Shown here one piece after another: positions 31,100 through 41,800 of a stretch of DNA of 64,000 nucleotides (position 1 is its first letter; every line of letters starts with the position of its first letter). The notes below the pieces were generated by a model. The model was not told the origin of the DNA. It worked only from the letters and a program-made list of their open reading frames with translations, and did not search any database. The DNA comes from Gigantopelta aegis (lineage: Eukaryota; Mollusca; Gastropoda; Neomphalida; Peltospiridae). The position numbers and the translations under genes were made by a program. The DNA is taken from the NCBI RefSeq assembly GCF_016097555.1, contig NC_054706.1:26947029-27011028 (forward strand), read 5' to 3'.

Positions 31100-32070
31100 T
31101 TGATGGGTAGGTGAGGGGTGGGTGTGGAAGTAATGATTACACAGAGAAAAAACATTTTGTGATGTTGTCCATGTGTAATATTTTAATGCACAAAATCACA
31201 ATTCAGTTCCTTCCTTATAGAAAAAGAACCCCAACACCAGTTGATTTTAATTACTGCATCTAAAGGATATCAAAGGCATGTCACAGGGAGGAGGGGTTTT
31301 AATATGGACGTCCATTCTAAATGGTTAAATATTACAAATATTCTTTAGCAGCTTTAAAGAATCTCGGCTCATTGTTTAATATTGGAGGTTATTATGTATT
31401 TAACATGTAATAATTGTGGCACTTAATTGTGTCTAGCAAACAAATTGCTGTGTCACATGAGCTACTTTACTATCTTCTTATCAGTTAGCAGCAAGCAATC
31501 TTTTTTTATTATATAACATTTAGTGAAATATCTTAAAATATCAGTGAACTAAAAGTGTTATCAGTCACTCAGCAAGCGTGACTCGTGAGACATAGACAGT
31601 ATAACATATACCATGGCCTTTGATATCTGTTAGTCAGAAAAACACTGATTACCAGTAGAATAGAAGAAAAAGATAATTTGATAAATGACATAAACAATGT
31701 TGACTAATACAAATAAAGAAAAGAATGGATTTTTTTGAAACAATACCTTAACAATATTACCTTGAGTATTCAACATGATTATTTTGAGGCTTAATAGTCT
31801 TTGGGGGGGGGGGGGGGATTTGAGAAGAAATGTGCTTCTGGCACATGAGTTGCTACTTTAATTTCAGAAAACCATTTTTTTTTTTTTTAATAGATGCAAT
31901 TTCCCACATGAGAGCCCAGGCGTGTGACAGTTTGAGTCACAGCAATGGAGTAATCAAAGATATAACATATTTGGGTGATAATATGATACAAATTTAATTT
32001 AAAAAAATTGAAAATCCATATTTCAATCAAGAAAAGGTATATATTAATTTTAAAATTAGTTAAAATTATA
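31100..32070. other. Intergenic with SINE scraps and a poly-G tract
   Basis: Short SINE-like pieces near 31485-31500 and 31605-31625, a poly-G run at 31804-31817, otherwise AT-rich. Confidence 0.4.
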
Positions 32071-32071
32071 A

Positions 32072-32376
32072 CACAGCCTTTAATATACCAGTTGTGCACT
32101 GACTGGAACGAGAAATAACCCAATAGGTCCACCAACAGGGATCGATCCTGACCGACTGCACATCAGACGGACATTTGACCACTGGGCTATGTCCCGCCCC
32201 CTATTGGATTTCAAACATTTGGTAATTCTGACTCGTAGTCATCAGAGGAAACCTGCTACATTTTTCCATTAGCAGCAAGGATCTTATATATGCATTTTCC
32301 CACAGACAGGAAAGCACATACCATGACCTGTGACCAATTGTGGTGCACTGGTTGGAACAAGAAAAAACCCAGGCAG
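32072..32376 (-). repeat. Two adjacent SINE type A copies
   Basis: 32072-32202 is body plus head (GGGATCGATCCTGACCGAC and CCACTGGGCTATGTCCCGCC). 32204-32376 is short tail plus body of a second copy, both inverse. Confidence 0.7.
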
Positions 32377-32601
32377 TTAAAGGTATATATTTATGGCGTA
32401 TGGTATTTGTATTAGGTCATAGGGTAGTTATTTTTTCAAGCTATGTGATTATAGTGTGAAGCAACACTGTCCCCCGCCCACAGCTCACAGAAAATAATAA
32501 TAATAAATAAATAATGATCATATTACTATTTATCTTGGTGTGTTTTACAAATTTGAGCGGTTTCCGTATGGCGTTTAGCAGTTGACGTTATAAACGAATA
32601 T

Positions 32602-32758
32602 ATGTTGTTTAGCGAGTATTACGTGGACCTCCTGCGTAAAAGGTCGGAAAACGAAAACAAGAAGAAGGAAAATGGCCAAACTAAGCCACTCTTGCCGCAC
32701 TTGGTCGTTTGTTTAGCAGGAAAACAGCGACCTTTTCGAATAACTGCACGCGTTTTTG
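32602..32758 (+). other. Candidate 5' exon upstream of the PTPN13-like gene
   Basis: CpG-richer than its surroundings, opens with ATG TTG TTT AGC, stays open for 52 codons and ends at a strong donor (gtaagt, 32759). If joined to the acceptor at 38727-38728 the frame reads VLLCL and stops at 38743-38745, 12 nt before the KIND-domain ATG. It would then be a 5' UTR exon with a 57-codon upstream ORF. It may also belong to something else. No protein motif recognised. Confidence 0.35.
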
Positions 32759-32764
32759 GTAAGT

Positions 32765-34250
32765 CTTGTTATCGAATTAGTAGTTTGCAGATATCATCGC
32801 CTCAATTAACTAAAGCCTTAATCAGTCTGGGTAGTATTTAATGTTTGACAGCTTGTGACAGTTGTGTTGAAGTTCAAGTCTTGGACTGTTGCCGTGTTGG
32901 ATGGGTGCGGGGAGGAATCCTCATACTCGTGGAACTTCTGCCTCTTTTAGAAGTTATTTTTAGCACCAGTATTCCAGAACAGCGTCAACTATACGAACAT
33001 TTCCGTGATTGATACTACCCATTTAAGGTCATTTAAAAGGGCATGATTAAGTGATATAAAAGGATAAACATATATTTTTTTTAATTTTAGTTTTTATATA
33101 AAAAAAATCATGATTAATAGAGATGGACATTCATTCACTTTTGGCATCATTCGACCCTAAGACCACTAACTGTAGTTCTGAGTCCCAAGTTAAAATAATA
33201 TTTAAAACAAGTTCAAGCCACCACCTGGTGGGCAGCACTGACACAAGTTTTTAATAAGTAATTTGATTATAAATATGTGCAGACAATGACATTACACTTA
33301 CAGCAGTTCTGGATCACTTAAACAAAAACATGTTAATTGTATTGAATTGATGTGTTGTGTATCTGTAGCAGAACAGAAACAATACAACATAATAAAGACA
33401 ACTAACTTAATAAATGATTTAAGGAATTTTATGAGAAACATTGCCACAAAATATAATAGTGTGCAAGTTTACATGGTTCTGGTAGTTACAGATAACTTTT
33501 AATAGTTCAGGATCACTTTTGGGAGTTGCAGATTACTTTTGGGGTTATCAAAAAGTGGCGTCTCAAGTCAAGTGGTTGCTTAATATAGCTTACTCAAGGT
33601 ACAGGACTATTTAAATGAAATTGTGAAAATGTTACAGCTGATTTGTAGTCCTGAGTAGCCACTCCCATGGTTTTAAATGTAACCATATTATTATTTTTCA
33701 TGTGAATTTATGTTGGCAAGTTCAGTGCATTCAACATGTTTATCCACAGTCTACAGTTGAGATAACATCCTGTGTGTAGTATGTTTTATGATGGTGCCAA
33801 GTTTGGCACTTTGCCAGTGTATCTGGAAGTTTGCCCAAACATTTCCAGAACTTGCACTACAATATAATATATGTGAATACAGCTTTCTAGTCACTTGACA
33901 GAGTTTGAATTACGTTTTTAGGAGGGCACAATGGTAAATTAAGAAATTATTTATAGGGCTCGAAATAAAAATAAAACAAACTAATAAATATAAAATAACA
34001 ATCACTGAAAATTTTGCTGAAACTGGAATTTAAAATATGTTTTTTGTCCCAAATGGATCACTGTATAAACTCATGGTTCCACCTAGCATCTGGAAAATGG
34101 GAGTCATCATGACTCACAGAGTTTTATTTTGGAAGTCATGCATTAAAAAATGGGAGTCATCTATGATATATTTCTTAAATCACATAATTAACTGAATAAC
34201 TGTCTTGTTTATGTTACATGCATATATTATATCCACTGTGCTATCTGTAT
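32765..34250. other. No recognised gene
   Basis: AT-rich; a few local echoes (GGATCACTT, CAGATTACTTTTGG near 33300-33550). No element borders visible. Confidence 0.4.
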
Positions 34251-34254
34251 AATA

Positions 34255-35833
34255 TACTACTCAAAAGAATTTAAGGGTCAGACGATATTTTCGACATTAT
34301 TTTCTGAATGTCAATTATATTAGCTAGACCATAATGTCACGCATGGTATTGTTTCATTTTGACGAAAGTGGGTCTAAGCAACCCATAAATGAATTAAAAT
34401 CCACTGTCATTGACACTGTCGACTAGTTCTAATGGCGAAAACATGCTTATATTTGCACGTAAATTAGGGCGAAAGCGAAAGGTCTGCTAAGTGCCCATAA
34501 CTTGCTTTTTCACAAAGCGCTTCATTTGCACGCTTTGCACGTGTATTCCATGTTCCCAATGCTAAATTTTCGTATAATTGGAGCTTGCGTTCATGTACGG
34601 TGCACACTCCAAATTCGACAATGGTACGACTTCAACTGACTATCGAAGATCGAGGAAGGGCTATTGCTTGGCTTCAGGATGGCAATACGCAAAGAAATGT
34701 TGCTCTGAGACTTGGTGTCAGTCAGAGTGTCGTTGGCCGACTGTGGCAATGGTACCAAGTAACGAATTCTGTTCGAAATCGTCCACGTTTGGGAAGACGC
34801 CGAAGCACTACAAATAGAGAGGACCGCTACATCACCAATATGGCTCTACGTCAACGCACAACCACTGCACGCCGATTACGTGACAATCTGCGGACTGTGA
34901 CTGGAACTCGAGTGTCTGATCAAACCATACGCAATCGTCTGAGAGCCAATAATCTACGCTGCCGTCGCCAGGCTGTTCGACCACCACTCCTACCACGTCA
35001 CAGAATGGCCAGACGTCACTGGCGGTGGCAACGTGTTCAGTGGGGTCGAGTGATGTTCACTGATGAGTCCAGGTTTAGTCTCCAGTTCAACGACGGTCGG
35101 GTTCGTGTCTACAGACGTCCTGGGGAGCGCTTCGCTGACGTTAACGTTAGACAACGTCACCGGTTCGGTGGTGGCAGCGTCATGGTGTGGGGCGGCATCT
35201 CTATCCACCACAGGATATGTGGTGGATGGCAATCTGAATGGAATCCGCTATCTGAATGAGATTATCCGGCCGTTGGTTCTCCCAGGCCTTCAGCAGGTTG
35301 GCGGCGGGGCAGTTCTGCAGGATGACAATGCCAGACCCCACCGCGCCAGGGTGGTAACGGACTTTCTCAGACAACAAGGTATCGCCAGGATGGATTGGCC
35401 AGCATATTCGCCTGACTTGGCCCCAATAGAGAACGCCTGGGACGAATTAGGCAGGAGAGTTCGGGATAACCATGCCCCTCCGGCCAACCTTCATGATCTG
35501 GGTCAACTTCTTATGGCAGAGTGGCATGCCATTCCCCAAGAGTTCTTCAGACGTCTGATCAACAGCATGAGGCAATGATGTGTCGAGTGTATTCGCGCCA
35601 GGGGTGGATTCACACACTATTAAACAAATGTTCTAATGTGTAAAATCCATGTTTGACAACCTTCAACTTTGACAGCATGTCATGTGACTTTCTTGTATAC
35701 AGTGACGTTTATTTGTGGTTTTTTGTAAATATGGAACAATAAATAAAATTGTTGGTGTAGTTTACATCATCAATCTAATACACTCTGAAACTTATTTGGT
35801 TATAAATTTTTGACCCTTAAATTCTTTTGAGTA

Positions 35834-35836
<3 letters not shown>
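34255..35836 (+). mobile_element. Tc1/mariner transposon, nearly intact
   Basis: Ends TACTACTCAAAAGAATTTAA and TTAAATTCTTTTGAGTAGTA are inverted repeats starting with the TA target; the match extends to GGGTCA on each side. The 1.58-kb element encodes one transposase, broken by a single frameshift. It lies 5' of the PTPN13-like coding region. Confidence 0.9.
34621..35578 (+). pseudogene. Tc1/mariner-type DDE transposase with one frameshift
   Basis: Transposase that cuts and pastes DNA at TA sites. From the ATG at 34621: paired-like HTH (MVRLQLTIEDRGRAIAWLQD, then ALRLGVSQSVVGRLW), basic region, and a second HTH (TTARRLRDNLRTV). Catalytic motifs: FTDESRF (first Asp), DDNARPH (second Asp), SPDLAPIENAWDELGRR (Glu), in DD34E arrangement. 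The frame is lost at about 35205-35215, between SVMVWGGIS and TTGYVVDGNLNGI, by a net one-base change; the rest reads to TGA at 35576-35578. About 318 residues if one frame, near full length (about 340). One lesion suggests a young insertion. Confidence 0.88.
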
Positions 35837-35873
<37 letters not shown>

Positions 35874-36033
35874 ATTGTTTTTCTTCTTGCAGCCTAAATA
35901 ATTTAGTGGGTTTTTTCTTCTTTTTTTATGCACCCTTTGGCTTTTAGTCACAGAATACTCCATACTAATCTGCTTTGTAACATAGCTTTTTCTGCATAAT
36001 AACAGTTACGTAGGAAGGTGCCAAAACGGGGAA

Positions 36034-36068
<35 letters not shown>

Positions 36069-36070
36069 AA
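35837..36070. repeat. TA and CA/TA microsatellites
   Basis: TA run at 35836-35871 and a CA then TA run at 36035-36068. Confidence 0.85.
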
Positions 36071-36541
36071 CCATAGCTGCTAGCTGCTACTTGATCAAGA
36101 AAAGTGGGAGGGATACATGACCACCAACCGCTTCCTACACCAGTGAATAATTATGACTAACTCCTATTACGAGATATGCTTCACCATCTACATGTATTTA
36201 AAAAAATAAATAACAATATCAAAAACAAAACAAAAAACTAAATATTTAGACCGAACTAAAAACTTGCGGCTGGTTAATTATTACTGATATCCGTAGACAG
36301 GCCACGCATTTGACTTTTTTTTTTTAGGGTTTAAATTATTTATTTTTTAATGTAAAAGCGATTGACAGTGAAAAAAAAGCCCCCAAACCCCTATACATTT
36401 AGAGCAAACTGAAACCTCACGGCTATTTGTATACAGACCGTGTATTCAACATTGTCGCAATGATCTAAATTTAGACAAAGGGACTGGCACACTACCTGTA
36501 CATCAGCCACACTAGTTTTCAAACTTAAGTTATGTTATATG

Positions 36542-37548
36542 TACACTGGTGGCACCTAAGTCTGCGCACCTAAGCATTTGTGTTATATTTTAAAGTTAAA
36601 ATATTTCTTTAAAAATATTTGTTTCACCGCCACAGTACAATGGAACAATAAACGTGTTCCAACTAAAGTTATTTTAATTTTAATGTTTTTTAAACTCAAG
36701 TAATGGGCACATCTTTAGTAGGACCCCCCTGCATTTACTGGCCTGCATGACGGCACATAAGTCTGCGCAGCAAACAGTAAAACAACCACTTATGTCGCTA
36801 ATGTTTACATAAAACAGCAACAAACAATGGATCCGACTTTTGTAAGTTCTAAATAACAAACACTTCCTGTTATAGTCTGTTTCAGAAACATTTAGATTGT
36901 GCAAATGAGATAAATATAAATGGTGTTCCATGCTCCTTAGTTTGGACAACACAAAATGACAATATAAAAAAAGCCAATGTAAACATATTTGATTATTATA
37001 TTCAATAAAAATTAATGTAAATGAGCACAAATAGTGTTCGTTAGACATATAGAACAATCAATGATAATTTTGAAACAGACTAGCTAAAATAGGCCATGCT
37101 GTAAGTTCAATCTTCAAAGTCTGTGTGCAGCCATTTTGCATTGTGTCACTCGGAGGGAAATTCAAAGTATTCTTGGATGTTTACGTCAACAGATAAAATA
37201 AGACACTCATTTCATTTATGAATTCATAAATTACAATAAGGTATGTATTGAACCTTCTATGTAAATTTATGTAAGTTGATATGCAAGGTTGATCATTACA
37301 ACGTTGACAGACACGTGTTGACAGGTGATAGAAAAACACGTTGATCAAGGCTGGCAAAAGTATACTTTTAGTGCATTTATTCATAGTTTTTTTCAATAAA
37401 AGTGTTATTGACCAGTTTTATACATATATTCACAATCAAGATGTTTGTTTGTTTACAAACATACCCCGACACTTGTTTCAAGACGTAATGTAACGTCATT
37501 AACCTGCGCAGACTTTTGTGCCGCGCAGACTAAGGTGACATGAGTGTA
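36542..37548. mobile_element. Non-autonomous TA-flanked element with CTGCGC ends
   Basis: Left end TACACTGGTGGCACCTAAGT and right end inverse TACACTCATGTCACCTTAGT both continue into CTGCGC. Inner copies of AAGTCTGCGCA lie near 36770 and CTGCGCAGACTT near 37504. About 1.0 kb, TA target, no transposase motif; a Tc1/mariner-type passenger is likely. The 125-codon minus ORF has no recognised domain. Confidence 0.65.
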
Positions 37549-37822
37549 TTGATATGTTTAGGAACCAGTTAAACCGCTCGGCTATTTTCGTTTTGAACTT
37601 CGTAAATGACACACACGGATTTTACTTAGGAGTATTTTAAGTAAATATTGCGTCGAAAAACCCTGTAAACTGAAGAAAAAAAATCTGGAACTGGAAATTA
37701 TTTTCCTTGTGCCAAATGTATCACTGTATACAGGTATCAACTATTGCATAAAGAACTATATGTTGGTTTCTTACAAAGCCCTATAAATAGGCACATTAAT
37801 ATAAATTTATTAATAATATGCA

Positions 37823-37870
37823 GAGCTAGCTCTGGCACTCACCAAATTTGCCAATTGCAAATTTTATTTT
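37823..37870. mobile_element. MITE M3, truncated copy
   Basis: GAGCTAGCTCTGGCACTCAC and ACCAAATTTGCCAATTGC only. Confidence 0.5.
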
Positions 37871-38068
37871 AAAATTGTGTCTTATAGAACATCCTTTGAA
37901 GAAAATGAAATGGATTTGTCCAATCAGTTTCAATTTAATTTATTAAGTAATTTAGTTTTATAAATACTTTGGGCTAAAGTTTACTCCTGGATTATTTTTG
38001 GGCCCTGGGCTGTGAAATCTTTTTGTATTGAGTACATATTATATGACTTACCTTTATTACTTTGTAAC

Positions 38069-38104
38069 ACACGCACACACAGACACACACACACACACAC
38101 CATT
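38069..38104. repeat. CA microsatellite
   Basis: Short ACAC run next to MITE M5. Confidence 0.75.
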
Positions 38105-38106
38105 AC

Positions 38107-38333
38107 AGAGTTTCTGCCAGAGGGTATGGTGCCATATCCAATTTTTTTTTTTTTTAACATAACATTTTGACAAAATTAATGACACTTATTACTGTATGAT
38201 TTTCTTAACCCTAACCCTAAACGTAACCCATTTTTTGGGGGGGAGGCCTCCCCCAATACCCCCTGTTGACTGTGGTTGCATTTAATTCCATAGCACCATA
38301 CCCTAAAAATTTCTTTTTGGCAGAAACACGGCA
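38107..38333. mobile_element. MITE M5, copy 2
   Basis: Left CAGAGTTTCTGCCAGAGGG and right TTTTTGGCAGAAACACGG; inner GGTATGGTGCCA and CACCATACC also pair. CCCTAACCCTAA inside is incidental, not telomeric. Confidence 0.55.
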
Positions 38334-38728
38334 TTAACCTAAATAATTATTGCACGGCTCGAAATAGCTGACTGCAAAAAGTGAAATATAGTAATTTTTT
38401 TAGACCTAGCAGGTGATAGAAAAAAAATTCATCAGCTAAAATCACAAATAAATCGCAGGTAATTTTTTCACAAACAGATATTTTATAAAATTACCGTATC
38501 TGCTATTTAACTCATGATTCTATTATATTTTAAATCCACAATGCTCTAATTTCAGAAATACATTTCAGAGGTCCTAGTTTTCCATACTCTATCCCTAAGT
38601 TGAAACCCAGCCTCCCTTCGCCCTGTACTGTCTTATTTTCAGCAGGCCATATTTTTTATGGCCTGCTATTTATGAAAAAAAATAATGGCAGTTGATATTT
38701 TACGTCCTATTTCGATTGTGTGTTCCAG

Positions 38729-38757
38729 TGCTGTTGTGCCTGTAGAGTCCCAGAAAA
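38729..38757 (+). other. PTPN13: 5' UTR part of the first KIND exon
   Basis: After acceptor tgttccag, 29 nt lie before the ATG and contain a stop in the KIND-incompatible frame. Confidence 0.55.
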
Positions 38758-38887
38758 ATGCCTGGACTGGACATACCTGTCAGTTTGGCCGAAGTGCTCC
38801 ATGTGCGTGGGGCCCCACTGCGGGAAGCGGAGGCCTGGGGAGTCCTCCACTGCAGTGCTGAGCTTCTCCAAGAACTATTCTTTAAAG
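38758..38887 (+). CDS. PTPN13: PTPN13-like exon 1: KIND start
   Basis: MPGLDIPVSLAEVLHVRGAP and EAWGVLHCSAELLQELFFKG; ends phase 1, donor gtaagc. Confidence 0.88.
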
Positions 38888-41800
38888 GTAAGCTGTCAGT
38901 GCATTTCCATTGGTTTTCACTGCCCAATATACAAGTAGCTGCCGGTTGTTTTGGTCTTTGAGTTGTCTTATTAATTCATTAGGTAGTGGGGGTGGGAAAT
39001 GTTAGCGCTCCTTAAAAAGAACATGATTCTGGACTAGACAACAGACACACCCATGATTAATCACTTTTTACTCTATATAAATAAATAAATACTGTTTTTC
39101 CTTTCTGCAAAACCTATTCACTTAGCCTAGATCTACGTGTATTTATTTTGCTTTCTTTGCACAGGAAAAGCCTTCTCTAGAGAAGGTGCTTGTTTCGTGA
39201 TAAGTCCAGAGACTCTACTTCTGATGCACCAAGGAAGAGTGGCATTCACCGAGTCCCACAAGACGTCCATTGACTGCGGCTATGTGGCACCGGAAATGTT
39301 CGGCAGCCAAGATGGGACGGCGATGGGAACAGAAGAGGTAAGGGATACATGTGCTTACCCAAGTTAAAACAGCAACTCATAAAATAAATGCTGCAGAAAT
39401 GTTTATTATTAATATATAATATGTGTACGATAGCAGTTTAAAAACTAAATGCCAACTTTTGTAGCAGTATTATACATTTAAAAAAAAAAGAAGAGCTTTA
39501 TTATTAATCCCCTACTGGTCCAACCGGAGAGGACTATAGGTTTCATCTCCATCCGTCTGTCTGTCCATCTCACAAATAGTTTTTCAGATGGGGGTTTTTT
39601 CCACAATGCCTCGAGATATTGAGCTGAAATTTATAGTTTAATCAAGTTTGACTTTCATGGTGGTTTATCCATATTTGATAAAGTTATGGCCTTGAACTTA
39701 GGAGATATGAACATTTGTTTTCCAGACTGTTTCACAATGCTTCAAGATATTGACCTGAAATTGTGTGTATATTGCTTTATCATTAGCTGTTGCAGACCAA
39801 GTTTCAGTTTCATGGTGATTTACCCATTTTTCACAGGGTTATATCCCTTGAACTTGGGAGATAAGAAAATGTGTTTTCCAAATTTATTTTCGCAATGCCT
39901 CAAGATCGTGAGTGGAAAGTTTGTGTATATCGTTATCATGTACTGTTACATCATGTTTGACTTTTATGGTGATTTACCCATTTTTTATTTATGGCCCTTG
40001 GCGATAAAAACATTTGTTGGGCTCAGTAGGTGACATGTATTGCTTTAGCAGTACTTTCAGAATGCTAGTTTAATTAAATGTAATTATGTCCTGATACTAA
40101 ATTGTATGGGTATTACCATTATTACAATTATTGTATTGATGTTAGTGCTGCTATTAAGTCATACATTCATTCTTAATTAACTTATGAAAGTTCTCATTTA
40201 TAGTATCAGTAGATTCCTATTTTGGTTTTGGGGATTTTTTATAAGTTCTCTGTTTGTACTATTTCAATGATATTAGTTTCATTTTGTATTTAACAGATGT
40301 ACATATATTCCCTGGGCAAAACTCTTCTGTATGCTGTCAATTATGGGACCATTCCTGGCCAGGTATGTTCAGCATTATCTTATACATTAAATACTGTAAA
40401 CATACATGTTTGTTAAGATATTTCTTTTTAACTTACCTAGGGTCGTTTCAAATATTACATTATGCTTTTTTGACAAAATTAGATACCCTGCCTCTCCCTG
40501 TAACATTTATAATGCCAGACCATACACTCCCAAAATATTACGTAACGCTTAGAGATGCTCCTCCCATTCACAAACAAGTCATGCTATGGATTTAATATAA
40601 TCTACTATACTGTTTTGCGATTGTGAAAATGCAGATCTACGCATTTCTATTGTAATCATTATTATGTGTTTACATCTAGCAATTACTACCTACATTAAAC
40701 AGTGTCAGAGCGTTTATGAAAAAAAAAATTATATTAAAAAAAATGTAACAAAAATTTTGTAATAAAAAAAGTGTGTAATAAAAAGTGTGTTACATGACGC
40801 TGTTCAGTAAGCCCACACACCCCCTGTAACACTACATAACATTTAGACATATACCCAGACACCCCTTGAGTGTTAATGAAATATTTGAATGGCCTGTTAG
40901 CCTGACCATAAATTATTCTATGCTTACTAATATTTGACTTGCATATATTTTGTTCTTTTTCCAGCCCAGCACCTCCAGTGTCAGCAGGTACCTGGTGTCG
41001 TTGCTTCATTCTATGTCCCAGCAGAACCCGACTGTGAGAGTAGCTTTGGTTCATGTGCTTGAAGTACGTATCATGCTGTGATTTTCAGGTTGTACTAAAC
41101 CAAATAAAATCCTATAGGCGACCATGTTAACATTTCTGTTTAAAAACACTATATGCAATATATCAACCAAACTATGACCCATAAATAGCAGTACTACAAC
41201 CCCTACCTGAAAGTATTAACTGAAGAAAGTGGTACCTTTCATGGCTGATTTTCGATATAACTGGATGTTTTTACAACATCCCTAGTTTCGCACAAAATTT
41301 TAGTACTTTTGTTTTTTTACAGGTACCCTATACATGTTTCAAGCACAAGGCTACTTAACACAGTGGTACTAGATGAAATAAAATTACTCTTTTCTTTTTG
41401 CCCAGATGTAACTAATTTTTTTACAACAAACACGGTCACATTTATCACCAATGACAGGACTTGTGGTATTAACTGCTTTATGAAAAGTTAGGTGCACCTC
41501 AAACTTTGATCCAGCCGGATATTATTTGGTTGAGGACTACCTTCTGTGGAAGTATTCAGTAGTGATGTTACGTACAATGATTGATTATAATTGTTTTAAA
41601 ATTATTGGTTGTGCTCTAATAATTATGTGATGATCCATTATAAAAATCCATAATCAATTGTTGTGGGAAATGTTTACTAATTATTTCGACAATTTGAATG
41701 ATGTTAATATGCCGGAGTTTGGGTTTGTTTTCCTGTTTATGTAAAGAAAATATTAAATAGGTATTAAATGTACAATTAGCCATTTGTAGAGTCCTTCCCA

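Noticed and set aside
36680..37057. 125-codon minus ORF inside the TA-flanked element
   Set aside because: No transposase motif, AT-driven composition; no reason to call it a gene.
38207..38218. CCCTAACCCTAA telomere-like repeat
   Set aside because: Only two units inside a MITE whose other copy has diverged sequence; not an interstitial telomere tract.
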